A stretch of 16,659 nt of DNA from Nocardioides sp. (lineage in GTDB: Bacteria > Actinomycetota > Actinomycetes > Propionibacteriales > Nocardioidaceae), in NCBI GenBank assembly GCA_031177735.1, contig JAPSKJ010000016.1:4075-20733 (forward strand), in the 5' to 3' direction. The position numbers were made by a program, and so were the translations under genes. Numbering within the stretch: the stretch's first letter is position 1; each line of letters opens with the position of its first letter. Shown here piece after piece: positions 1 through 6,442 of this stretch. The notes under the pieces were generated by a model. It did no database searches. It was not told where the DNA came from and saw nothing but the letters and a program-made list of their open reading frames with translations.

Positions 1-6
1 GACGCA

Positions 7-1044
7 GTGAGTGAGGTGCCCGGCCTCGACCTGTCGAGGCTGACCGACTGGTTCGCCGAGCACGTGCCCGGCGCCTGGGGAGAGCTCTCCGCCCGGCACA
101 TCGCCGGCGGCAAGTCGAACCTGACCTACGAGGTGACCGACGGTCAGCAGACCTGGATCGTGCGGCGTCCGCCGCTCGGCCACGTGCTCGCGACCGCCCA
201 CGACATGGCGCGGGAGCACCGCGTGATGACAGCGCTGCGGCACACCGAGGTGCCCGTCCCCGTGACCTACGCCCTCTGCGAGGACTCCGAGGTCGTCGGC
301 GCGCCGTTCTACGTGATGGAGCGCGTCGACGGCGTGCCCTACCGCCGCCGTGCCGAGCTGGAGGCGCTCGGTGCGGAGCGGACCCGGTCCATCTCCGAGC
401 GGCTCGTCGACACCCTGGCGGCGCTGCACCAGGTCGATCCGGACAGCGTCGGGCTGGGCGACTTCGGTCGGCCCGAGGGCTTCCTCGTCCGCCAGGTGGC
501 CCGGTGGAAGAAGCAGATGGATGCCTCGCACCACCGCGACCTGCCGGCGGCCGACGAGCTGCACGCCCGGCTCACGGACAGCGTCCCCACGGGGAGCGCG
601 GCCGGCATCGTCCACGGCGATTTCCGGCTCGACAACGTGCTGGTCGGCACCGGCCCGGAGGACCTCGACCGGATCAACGCGGTCGTCGACTGGGAGATGG
701 CCACCCTCGGCGACCCGCTCACCGACCTCGCCGTGATGCTGCTCTACGGCCGGATGGCGTCGATGTCGGCCGACGGCACCGTCACCGACGTCACGCTCGC
801 GCCGGGCTACCTGAGCGAGGACGAGGTCCTCGCCCGCTACGAGGAGGCGAGCGAACGCGACCTCGGTCGGCTCGGGTTCTACCTCGGCCTGGCGGCGTAC
901 AAGCTCGCCGCCATCCTCGAGGGCATCCACTACCGCCACCTCCAGGGCCAGACGGTCGGGGAGGGTTTCGACACGATCGGCGAGGGCATCCACGGGCTGC
1001 TCGAGATCGGCCTCGCCGCACTCAAGGAAGACCGAGGGAACTGA
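7..1044 (+). CDS. APH-family kinase, ACAD10/11- and LvaA-like (probable 4-hydroxyacyl-CoA kinase)
   Basis: This 345-residue protein has the aminoglycoside-phosphotransferase/choline-kinase fold. Visible motifs are a glycine-rich nucleotide loop GGKSNLTY (34-41), VRRPP (52-56) followed by AHDMAREH (65-72), a hinge VMERVDG (103-109), the catalytic loop HGDFRLDN (203-210; D205 and N210) and the metal-binding segment DWEMATLGDP (228-237; D228). These are the features of the kinase domain at the N-terminus of vertebrate ACAD10/ACAD11 and of LvaA in Pseudomonas levulinate catabolism, which phosphorylate the 4-hydroxyl of 4-hydroxyacyl-CoAs. Mycobacterial FadE36 is the same kind of protein and is misnamed a dehydrogenase. 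The GTG start opens a GTGA overlap (7-10), so an upstream gene may end at base 10; its RBS lies outside the window. The next gene follows after one base and encodes the matching dehydrogenase. Kinase fold is very likely; substrate is inferred. Confidence 0.9.
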   Translation: MSEVPGLDLSRLTDWFAEHVPGAWGELSARHIAGGKSNLTYEVTDGQQTWIVRRPPLGHVLATAHDMAREHRVMTALRHTEVPVPVTYALCEDSEVVGAPFYVMERVDGVPYRRRAELEALGAERTRSISERLVDTLAALHQVDPDSVGLGDFGRPEGFLVRQVARWKKQMDASHHRDLPAADELHARLTDSVPTGSAAGIVHGDFRLDNVLVGTGPEDLDRINAVVDWEMATLGDPLTDLAVMLLYGRMASMSADGTVTDVTLAPGYLSEDEVLARYEEASERDLGRLGFYLGLAAYKLAAILEGIHYRHLQGQTVGEGFDTIGEGIHGLLEIGLAALKEDRGN

Positions 1045-1045
1045 C

Positions 1046-2266
1046 ATGGACTTCTCCTTCGACGCCCGGACCGAGGAGCTGCGCGCCGAGCTGCTCGACT
1101 TCATGGACCGCCACGTCTACGCCGCCGAGGAGGTCTTCCGCGAACAGCTGGAGAGCTCGGGTGACCACTGGGCGTGGGACGCCGTGCCGGTGATGGGTGA
1201 GCTGCGCGCGGAGGCCCGCCGCCGCGGTCTGTGGAACCTCTTCGACCCCGGCGAGCACGGCGCCGGGCTGACCAACCTGCAGTACGCCCCGCTGGCCGAG
1301 ATCAGTGGGCGCAGCCACCTCGCCCCGGCAGCGATGAACTGCGCGGCGCCGGACACCGGCAACATGGAGGTGCTCTCCATGTTCGGCACCCCGGAGCAGC
1401 AGAAGGAGTGGCTCGAGCCGCTGCTCGACGGCACGATCCGCTCGGCCTTCGCGATGACCGAGCCGGCGGTGGCGTCCTCGGATGCGACCAACATCGAGCT
1501 GAGCATCGTGCGCGACGGCGACGAGTACGTGCTGAACGGCCGCAAGTGGTGGATCACCGGAGCGATGAACCCGAACTGCCGGATCTTCATCGTGATGGGC
1601 AAGACCGACCCGACCGCCGACCGGCACCGCCAGCAGTCGATGGTGCTGGTGCCGCGTGACGTCCCCGGGCTGGAGGTCAAGCGCGGCATGCACGTCTTCG
1701 GCTACGACGACCACGACCACGGCGGTCACGCCGAGCTGGTCTTCACCGACGTGCGGGTGCCGGTGACGAACCTGATCGGGGAGGAGGGGGCCGGTTTCGC
1801 GATCGCGCAGGCGCGGCTCGGGCCCGGCCGCATCCACCACTGCATGCGCTCGATCGGCGTGGCGGAGCGGGCCATCGAGCTGATGTGCGCGCGCGCCGCC
1901 TCGCGGGTCGCGTTCGGCAAGCCCATCGCCGACCAGGGGGTGGTCCGCGACTGGATCGCCGAGTCGCGGGTGCGGATCGAGCAGCTCCGCCTGCTCGTGC
2001 TCAAGACGGCCTGGCTGATGGACACCGTCGGCAACAAGGGCGCCCACACCGAGATCCAGGCGATCAAGATCGCCACCCCCGCCACCGTGCAGTGGATCCT
2101 CGACAAGGCCATCCAGGTGCATGGCGCCGGCGGGCTGTCGCAGGACTTCCCGCTCGCCGCCGCCTACGCCGGCATCCGCACGCTGCGCTTCGCCGACGGC
2201 CCCGACGAGGTGCACAAGAACGCGCTCGCCCGAGCCGAGCTCCGCCGGCAGGAGGCGCGGCGGTGA
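1046..2266 (+). CDS. Acyl-CoA dehydrogenase-like flavoprotein of the ACAD10/11 (LvaC) type
   Basis: A 406-residue acyl-CoA dehydrogenase fold: helical N-domain, beta-domain with FAMTEP (135-140) and RKWWITGA (166-173), and C-terminal helical domain with AFGKPIADQ (289-297) and QVHGAGGLSQD (357-367). Two signatures separate it from ordinary FadE proteins: APDTGNMEVL (101-110) and ADGPDEVHKNA (383-393), both of which I recall from human ACAD11. The second lies where medium-chain enzymes carry the YEGT catalytic glutamate, so the usual base is absent. In the ACAD11/LvaC group the enzyme acts on 4-phosphoacyl-CoA made by the partner kinase and leads to the 3-hydroxy or enoyl product; that reaction is inferred here. 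The start is one base after the kinase stop, with AGGGA (1034-1038) as RBS inside the kinase gene. Its stop overlaps the next GTG start by 4 bp. Confidence 0.93.
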   Translation: MDFSFDARTEELRAELLDFMDRHVYAAEEVFREQLESSGDHWAWDAVPVMGELRAEARRRGLWNLFDPGEHGAGLTNLQYAPLAEISGRSHLAPAAMNCAAPDTGNMEVLSMFGTPEQQKEWLEPLLDGTIRSAFAMTEPAVASSDATNIELSIVRDGDEYVLNGRKWWITGAMNPNCRIFIVMGKTDPTADRHRQQSMVLVPRDVPGLEVKRGMHVFGYDDHDHGGHAELVFTDVRVPVTNLIGEEGAGFAIAQARLGPGRIHHCMRSIGVAERAIELMCARAASRVAFGKPIADQGVVRDWIAESRVRIEQLRLLVLKTAWLMDTVGNKGAHTEIQAIKIATPATVQWILDKAIQVHGAGGLSQDFPLAAAYAGIRTLRFADGPDEVHKNALARAELRRQEARR

Positions 2267-3450
2267 ACCTCGACGAGCTGCGCCGACGCGTCCAGGAGTT
2301 CCTCGGCGCCCACGACCCGGCAGGCGACCCGGTCGCCTTCCTCCGCGCTCGGTACGACGCCGGGCTGGCCTGGGTGCACTTCCCCGAGGGGCGCGGCGGC
2401 CTCGACCTGCCGCGGGCGTGGCAGGCCGAGGTCGACGCGATCTTCACCGCGGCCGGCGCCCCGGACAACAAGCCGCACACCAACGGCATCGGCCTCGGCA
2501 TGGCGGCGCCGACGATCCTGGCCTTCGGCACGCCGGATCAGCAGGACCGCTTCCTGCGGCCGCTGTGGACCGGGGAGGAGATCTGGTGCCAGCTCTTCAG
2601 CGAGCCCGGCGCCGGGTCCGACCTCGCCGCCGTGGCGACCCGGGCGGTCCGCGACGGCGACGGGTGGGTCGTCAACGGCCAGAAGGTGTGGACCTCGGGC
2701 GCCCACAACGCCGCCTTCGCGATCCTGGTCGCCCGCACCGACCCCGGCGTGCCGAAGCACCGCGGGCTCACCTACTTCGTCTGCCCGATGACCGATCCCG
2801 GGGTCGAGGTGCGGCCGCTGCGCCAGATCACCGGCGAAGCGGAGTTCAACGAGGTCTTCCTCACCGACGTCCGCATCCCCGACTCCTTCCGGCTCGGCGC
2901 CGAGGGTGATGGCTGGCGGGTCGCGACCGCCACGCTCAACAACGAGCGGGTCGCGATCGGGGGCGGCGCGGTCGCCCGGGAGGCCGGGATGGTCGGCATC
3001 GTCGCCGACGCCTGGCGGGCCCACCCCGAGCGGCGCACGCCCGAGCTGCACGACCGGATGCTGCGCCTGTGGGTGGACTCGGAGGTCGCCCGCCTCACCG
3101 GGCGCCGACTCGGCCAGCGGCTGGCCGCGGGCGCGCAACCCGGCCCCGAGGGTTCGGCCATGAAGCTCACCTTCGCCCGGCTCGCCCAGCAGCTGAGCGG
3201 ACTGGAGCTGGAGATCCTCGGTGAGGAGGGCCTGCGCTACACCAGCGAGCCCGGCTGGACGATGCGACGTCCCGACCGCGTCGACTTCACCGGCCGCGAT
3301 GCGGTCTACCGCTACCTGCGTGCCAAGGGCAACTCCATCGAGGGCGGCACGTCGGAGATCCTCCGCAACGTCGTCGCCGAGCGGGTGCTCGGCCTGCCGT
3401 CGGAGCCGCGCGTCGACAAGGACCTGCCCTGGAAGGACATGCCCAGATGA
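2263..3450 (+). CDS. Acyl-CoA dehydrogenase, probable catalytic subunit of a heteromeric pair
   Basis: A 395-residue acyl-CoA dehydrogenase. The frame is open far upstream, but that part lies under the preceding gene; the GTG at 2263 forms a GTGA overlap with the previous stop and gives the normal family length. Visible motifs: QLFSEPGAGSDLA (110-122), the flavin/substrate segment QKVWTSGAHNA (140-150), NNERVA (226-231) and NSIEGGTSEILRN (357-369). The YEGT position is altered, as in many FadE proteins, whereas E228 sits by eye at the helix-G position used as catalytic base in long-chain and isovaleryl-CoA dehydrogenases. The enzyme should remove two hydrogens across C2-C3 of an acyl-CoA and pass electrons to ETF. 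Its partner follows with an ATGA overlap. The acyl substrate (fatty, branched, or steroid side chain) cannot be read from the sequence. Confidence 0.93.
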   Translation: MNLDELRRRVQEFLGAHDPAGDPVAFLRARYDAGLAWVHFPEGRGGLDLPRAWQAEVDAIFTAAGAPDNKPHTNGIGLGMAAPTILAFGTPDQQDRFLRPLWTGEEIWCQLFSEPGAGSDLAAVATRAVRDGDGWVVNGQKVWTSGAHNAAFAILVARTDPGVPKHRGLTYFVCPMTDPGVEVRPLRQITGEAEFNEVFLTDVRIPDSFRLGAEGDGWRVATATLNNERVAIGGGAVAREAGMVGIVADAWRAHPERRTPELHDRMLRLWVDSEVARLTGRRLGQRLAAGAQPGPEGSAMKLTFARLAQQLSGLELEILGEEGLRYTSEPGWTMRRPDRVDFTGRDAVYRYLRAKGNSIEGGTSEILRNVVAERVLGLPSEPRVDKDLPWKDMPR

Positions 3451-4553
3451 ACCAGCCGACGACCGATCTCGACCTGCTCTACACCGACCTTGAGGACGAT
3501 CTGCGCTCCTCGGTCCGCACCCTGCTCGCCGCGCGCCTGGAGCCCGCCGCCGTGGCGGCCGCCTACGACGGCGACCGCTCGGCCAGCACCCCGCTGTGGC
3601 GAGCGCTCGCCGACGAGATCGGCGTGACCGGCCTGCTCGTGCCCGAGGAGCACGGCGGTGCCGGTGCCTCGGCCCGCGAGGCCGCGGTCGTGCTGGAGGA
3701 GCTCGGTCGCTCCGTCGCGCCGGTGCCGTTCCTGACCAGCGCCGTGGTGGCCACGACCGTCCTGCTCGCCGAGCCGGGCGAGCTGCTCGCCGAGCTCGCC
3801 GCCGGTGGGCGGACGGCCGCGCTGGCGATGCCGTTCTCGGTCGGCCCCGACGCCGACCTGCCCGGGCTCGCCGTCGACGGCGCGGGCATCTCCGGGCGGA
3901 TCACCAGCGTCGCCGGCGCGCTGGAAGCCGACGTACTGCTGGTGCCGGTGGTCGCCGACGGCGGCCTGGCGATCCACGCCGTCGCCGCCTCCGACGTCCG
4001 GATCGAGCCGGTCGTCTCACTCGACATGAGCCGTCAGCTGGCGGACCTCACCCTCGCCGGGGTCCGGGGCGAGGTGGTCGTCGGCGCCGGCGCGGGCGAG
4101 GAGGCGGTACGCCGTGGCCTGCTCGCCGGAGCCGCGCTGATGGCCTCCGAGCAGCTCGGGGTGGCGCAGTGGTGCCTGACCACGACGGTGGCCTACCTCA
4201 AGGAGCGCCGCCAGTTCGGCCGGGTCGTCGGCGGGTTCCAGGCGCTCAAGCACCGGCTGGCCGACCTCTACGTCGAGGTGGAGTCCGCGACCGCGGCCGC
4301 CCGCTACGCCGCCGCCGCACTCGCCGCCGGCGACCCCGACCTGCCCGTCGCGGCACGCCTCGCCCAGGCGTACTGCGGCGAGGTGGCCGTGCGGGCCGCC
4401 GAGGAGGCCATCCAGCTCCACGGCGGCATCGGGATGACCTGGGAGCACCCGGCGCACCTCTACCTCAAGCGGGCCAAGGCCGACCAGATCGCCCTGGGCA
4501 CCTCCGGCGCCCACCGGGCTGCGCTCGCCACGCTGGTCGACCTGCCGGGCTGA
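3447..4553 (+). CDS. Acyl-CoA dehydrogenase-like protein, probable second (FadE27-like) subunit
   Basis: A 368-residue protein with the acyl-CoA dehydrogenase fold but a degenerate middle. The N-domain keeps LLVPEEHGGAGAS (63-75) and the C-domain keeps KERRQFGRVVGGFQALKHR (252-270) and QLHGGIGMTWEHPAHLYLKR (323-342). The beta-domain (about 120-210) lacks the FSEPGAGSD and QKxWxS motifs of its neighbour, and the C-terminus ends in ADQIALGTSGAHR (345-357) with no YEGT/GGTSE motif. This is the profile of the smaller, non-catalytic subunit in actinobacterial alpha2-beta2 dehydrogenases such as FadE26-FadE27 (ChsE4-ChsE5), where FAD sites form between unlike subunits. The ATG overlaps the preceding stop (ATGA, 3447-3450), which favours equal production. 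The pairing with that gene product is inference; the family call is firm. Confidence 0.9.
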   Translation: MNQPTTDLDLLYTDLEDDLRSSVRTLLAARLEPAAVAAAYDGDRSASTPLWRALADEIGVTGLLVPEEHGGAGASAREAAVVLEELGRSVAPVPFLTSAVVATTVLLAEPGELLAELAAGGRTAALAMPFSVGPDADLPGLAVDGAGISGRITSVAGALEADVLLVPVVADGGLAIHAVAASDVRIEPVVSLDMSRQLADLTLAGVRGEVVVGAGAGEEAVRRGLLAGAALMASEQLGVAQWCLTTTVAYLKERRQFGRVVGGFQALKHRLADLYVEVESATAAARYAAAALAAGDPDLPVAARLAQAYCGEVAVRAAEEAIQLHGGIGMTWEHPAHLYLKRAKADQIALGTSGAHRAALATLVDLPG

Positions 4554-4578
4554 GCATGGGCACCGGGCGCGTTGCGCC

Positions 4579-4590
4579 TAGCCTGGAGCC
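4579..4590 (+). promoter_or_regulatory. Probable -10 element for a leaderless glpD transcript
   Basis: TAGCCT (4579-4584) ends six bases before the ATG at 4591, so transcription would start at or next to the A of the start codon. No Shine-Dalgarno sequence at usable spacing is seen (GGAG at 4585-4588 is too close). No convincing -35 hexamer is visible. The same TAnnnT-N6-ATG arrangement precedes two other genes of the window. Confidence 0.5.
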
Positions 4591-6330
4591 ATGAGCCAGC
4601 CCGGTCTCGTCCCGGGGGCGTTGAGCCCCGCCGCCCGCGACGCGGCGCTGTCCGCGATGACCGGCACGGCCGGGGAGCCCGAGCTCGACGTCCTCGTGGT
4701 CGGTGGCGGCGTCACCGGCGCCGGCGTCGCGCTCGACGCGGTGACCCGCGGACTCGCCACCGGTCTGCTCGAGCAGCGTGACCTCGCCAGCGGCACCAGC
4801 AGCCGCAGCAGCAAGCTCATCCACGGTGGGCTGCGCTACCTGGAGATGATGGACTTCGCCCTCGTCCGCGAGGCGCTCCAGGAGCGCGGGCTGCTGCTCA
4901 CCCGGCTGGCGCCGCACCTGGTCCGGCCGGTGCCGTTCCTCTACCCGCTCACCCGCAAGGTGTGGGAGCGGCCCTACGTCGGTGCCGGCCTCGCGCTCTA
5001 CGACAGCATGGCGATGCTCGGCAAGTACGACATGGGTCTGCCGCGGCACCGGCACCTGACCCGCCGCGGCGTCGCCCGGATCGCCCCCGACTTCCGGGCC
5101 GACTCGATCTCCGGCGCCATCCAGTACTACGACTGCCAGGTCGACGACGCCCGCCTGGTCACGACGATCGCCCGCACCGCCGCACGCCACGGCGCCCACG
5201 TCGCCACCCGGGTGCGCGTCACCGGGTTCGTGCGCGAGGGCGAGCGGGTCGTCGGCGTACTCGCGCGCGACCTGGAGCACGGTCGCGACCTGGAGATCCG
5301 CGCCAAGGTGGTCGTCAACGCAGCGGGCGTGTGGACCGACGAGATCCAGGAGATGGTCGGCGGCCGCGGCGCCCTGCACGTGCAGGCGTCCAAGGGCATC
5401 CACCTGGTCGTGCCGCGCGACCGGATCCGCAGCGAGTCCGGCTTCATCGTGCGCACGGAGAAGTCGGTGCTCTTCGTGATCCCGTGGGGCCGGCACTGGA
5501 TCATCGGCACCACGGACACCGCCTGGAACCTCGACAAGGCGCACCCCGCCGCCAGCAAGGCCGACATCGACTACGTGCTCGACCACGTCAACGCGATCCT
5601 GCGCGAGCCGCTCGACCACGAGGACGTCGAGGGCGTGTACGCCGGCCTGCGCCCGCTCCTGTCCGGCGAGTCCGAGCCCACGTCGAAGATCTCGCGCGAG
5701 CACACCGTGGTGACTCCGGTGCCGGGGCTGGTGATGATCGCCGGCGGCAAGCTGACCACCTATCGCGTCATGGCCAAGGATGCCGTCGACGCCGCGGGGC
5801 ACAGCCTGCGCACGACCGCCAACGTGGCGCTGCGCGAGTCGATCACCGACCGGGTCCGGCTGCTCGGCGCCGACGGCTACGAGACCCGCGCCAACCAGCG
5901 CGTGATGCTGGCCCGCCGCGCCGGCCTGCACGTCGCGCGCATCGACCACCTGCTCGGGCGCTACGGCGGGATGATCGACGAGGTGCTCGACCTGGTAGCA
6001 GCCCGCCGCAGCCTCGGCGTGCCGCTCGAGGGTGCCGAGGACTACCTGGCCGCGGAGGTCGTCTACGCGGTCACCCACGAGGGCGCCCGGCACCTCGACG
6101 ACGTGCTCGCCAGGCGCACCCGGATCTCGATCGAGATGTTCGACCGCGGGGTCGCCGCCGCGCCGGGGGTCGCCCGGCTGATGGCCGAGGAGCTCGGCTG
6201 GTCGGCCGAGCGGACCGCCGAGGAGGTCGACCACTACCTGCGCCGTGTCGAGGCGGAGCGGCGCTCCCAGCAGATGCTCACCGACCAGGAGGCCGACGAG
6301 GCTCGGGTGAGCGTCGCCGACATCGTGTGA
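4591..6330 (+). CDS. glpD: Glycerol-3-phosphate dehydrogenase, FAD- and quinone-dependent
   Basis: A 579-residue aerobic GlpD. It oxidises sn-glycerol 3-phosphate to dihydroxyacetone phosphate and reduces membrane quinone, linking glycerol and lipid-head-group breakdown to glycolysis and respiration. The FAD-binding Rossmann motif VVGGGVTGAG is at 36-45. The family signature ASGTSSRSSKLIHGGLRYLE covers 66-85. The substrate-domain segment GTTDTAWN falls near 308-315 and AGGKLTTYRVMAKDA near 386-400; the C-terminal DAO_C-type helical domain fills about 420-560. Length is normal for the actinobacterial enzyme (GlpD2 of mycobacteria). It has 37 bp upstream with its own -10 element, and a terminator follows, so it is probably its own transcription unit rather than part of the acyl-CoA dehydrogenase cluster. 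No glpF or glpK is in view. Confidence 0.95.
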   Translation: MSQPGLVPGALSPAARDAALSAMTGTAGEPELDVLVVGGGVTGAGVALDAVTRGLATGLLEQRDLASGTSSRSSKLIHGGLRYLEMMDFALVREALQERGLLLTRLAPHLVRPVPFLYPLTRKVWERPYVGAGLALYDSMAMLGKYDMGLPRHRHLTRRGVARIAPDFRADSISGAIQYYDCQVDDARLVTTIARTAARHGAHVATRVRVTGFVREGERVVGVLARDLEHGRDLEIRAKVVVNAAGVWTDEIQEMVGGRGALHVQASKGIHLVVPRDRIRSESGFIVRTEKSVLFVIPWGRHWIIGTTDTAWNLDKAHPAASKADIDYVLDHVNAILREPLDHEDVEGVYAGLRPLLSGESEPTSKISREHTVVTPVPGLVMIAGGKLTTYRVMAKDAVDAAGHSLRTTANVALRESITDRVRLLGADGYETRANQRVMLARRAGLHVARIDHLLGRYGGMIDEVLDLVAARRSLGVPLEGAEDYLAAEVVYAVTHEGARHLDDVLARRTRISIEMFDRGVAAAPGVARLMAEELGWSAERTAEEVDHYLRRVEAERRSQQMLTDQEADEARVSVADIV

Positions 6331-6370
6331 CGGCTTCCGCCGGCGCTGCCACCGACCGGGCCCGGGTGAT

Positions 6371-6395
6371 CCGGGACGCGGTGTCCCAGGTTTTT
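6371..6395 (+). terminator. Intrinsic terminator after glpD
   Basis: GGGAC (6373-6377) and GTCCC (6383-6387) pair around a five-base loop. CC (6371-6372) can add to the stem with GG (6389-6390) past one bulged A. Five T residues (6391-6395) follow at once. A T run is rare in this GC-rich sequence, which makes the call fairly safe. It lies 40 bases after the glpD stop and before the next promoter. Confidence 0.7.
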
Positions 6396-6396
6396 C

Positions 6397-6410
6397 CTAC
6401 CAACCGGTAG
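6397..6410. promoter_or_regulatory. Palindrome, candidate repressor operator
   Basis: CTACC (6397-6401) and GGTAG (6406-6410) form an inverted repeat around AACC. If the -10 element of the next gene is at 6431-6436, this site covers the -35 region, a usual place for a TetR- or GntR-type repressor. The short arms could also arise by chance, and no regulator gene lies beside it other than the PucR-type gene 3.7 kb away. Confidence 0.35.
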
Positions 6411-6430
6411 CCCCTGCGACAGCCGTCACA

Positions 6431-6442
6431 TACTCTCGGTAC
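6431..6442 (+). promoter_or_regulatory. Probable -10 element, leaderless start of the ALDH-GMC operon
   Basis: TACTCT (6431-6436) is followed by six bases and then the ATG at 6443. There is no purine-rich ribosome binding site between 6420 and 6442. The geometry matches the elements before glpD and guaA. Confidence 0.5.

Noticed and set aside
2..10. Last codons of an upstream gene ending at base 10 (TGA at 8-10)
   Set aside because: The GTGA overlap is suggestive of a fifth upstream gene in the cluster, but two codons are too few to annotate.
1022..2215. Long minus-strand open frame (397 codons) opposite the first acyl-CoA dehydrogenase gene
   Set aside because: It is the antisense shadow of a gene with clear family motifs. 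The long antisense frame is a normal result of GC-rich codon use, and its translation is rich in His, Arg and Gly with no domain.
1885..2262. N-terminal extension of the third gene back to 1885
   Set aside because: This part lies wholly within the preceding dehydrogenase gene, is arginine-rich, and the GTGA overlap start at 2263 gives the normal family length.
4465..6234. 589-codon minus-strand open frame opposite glpD
   Set aside because: The plus strand encodes an unmistakable GlpD. The antisense product has biased composition and no recognisable motif or ribosome binding site.
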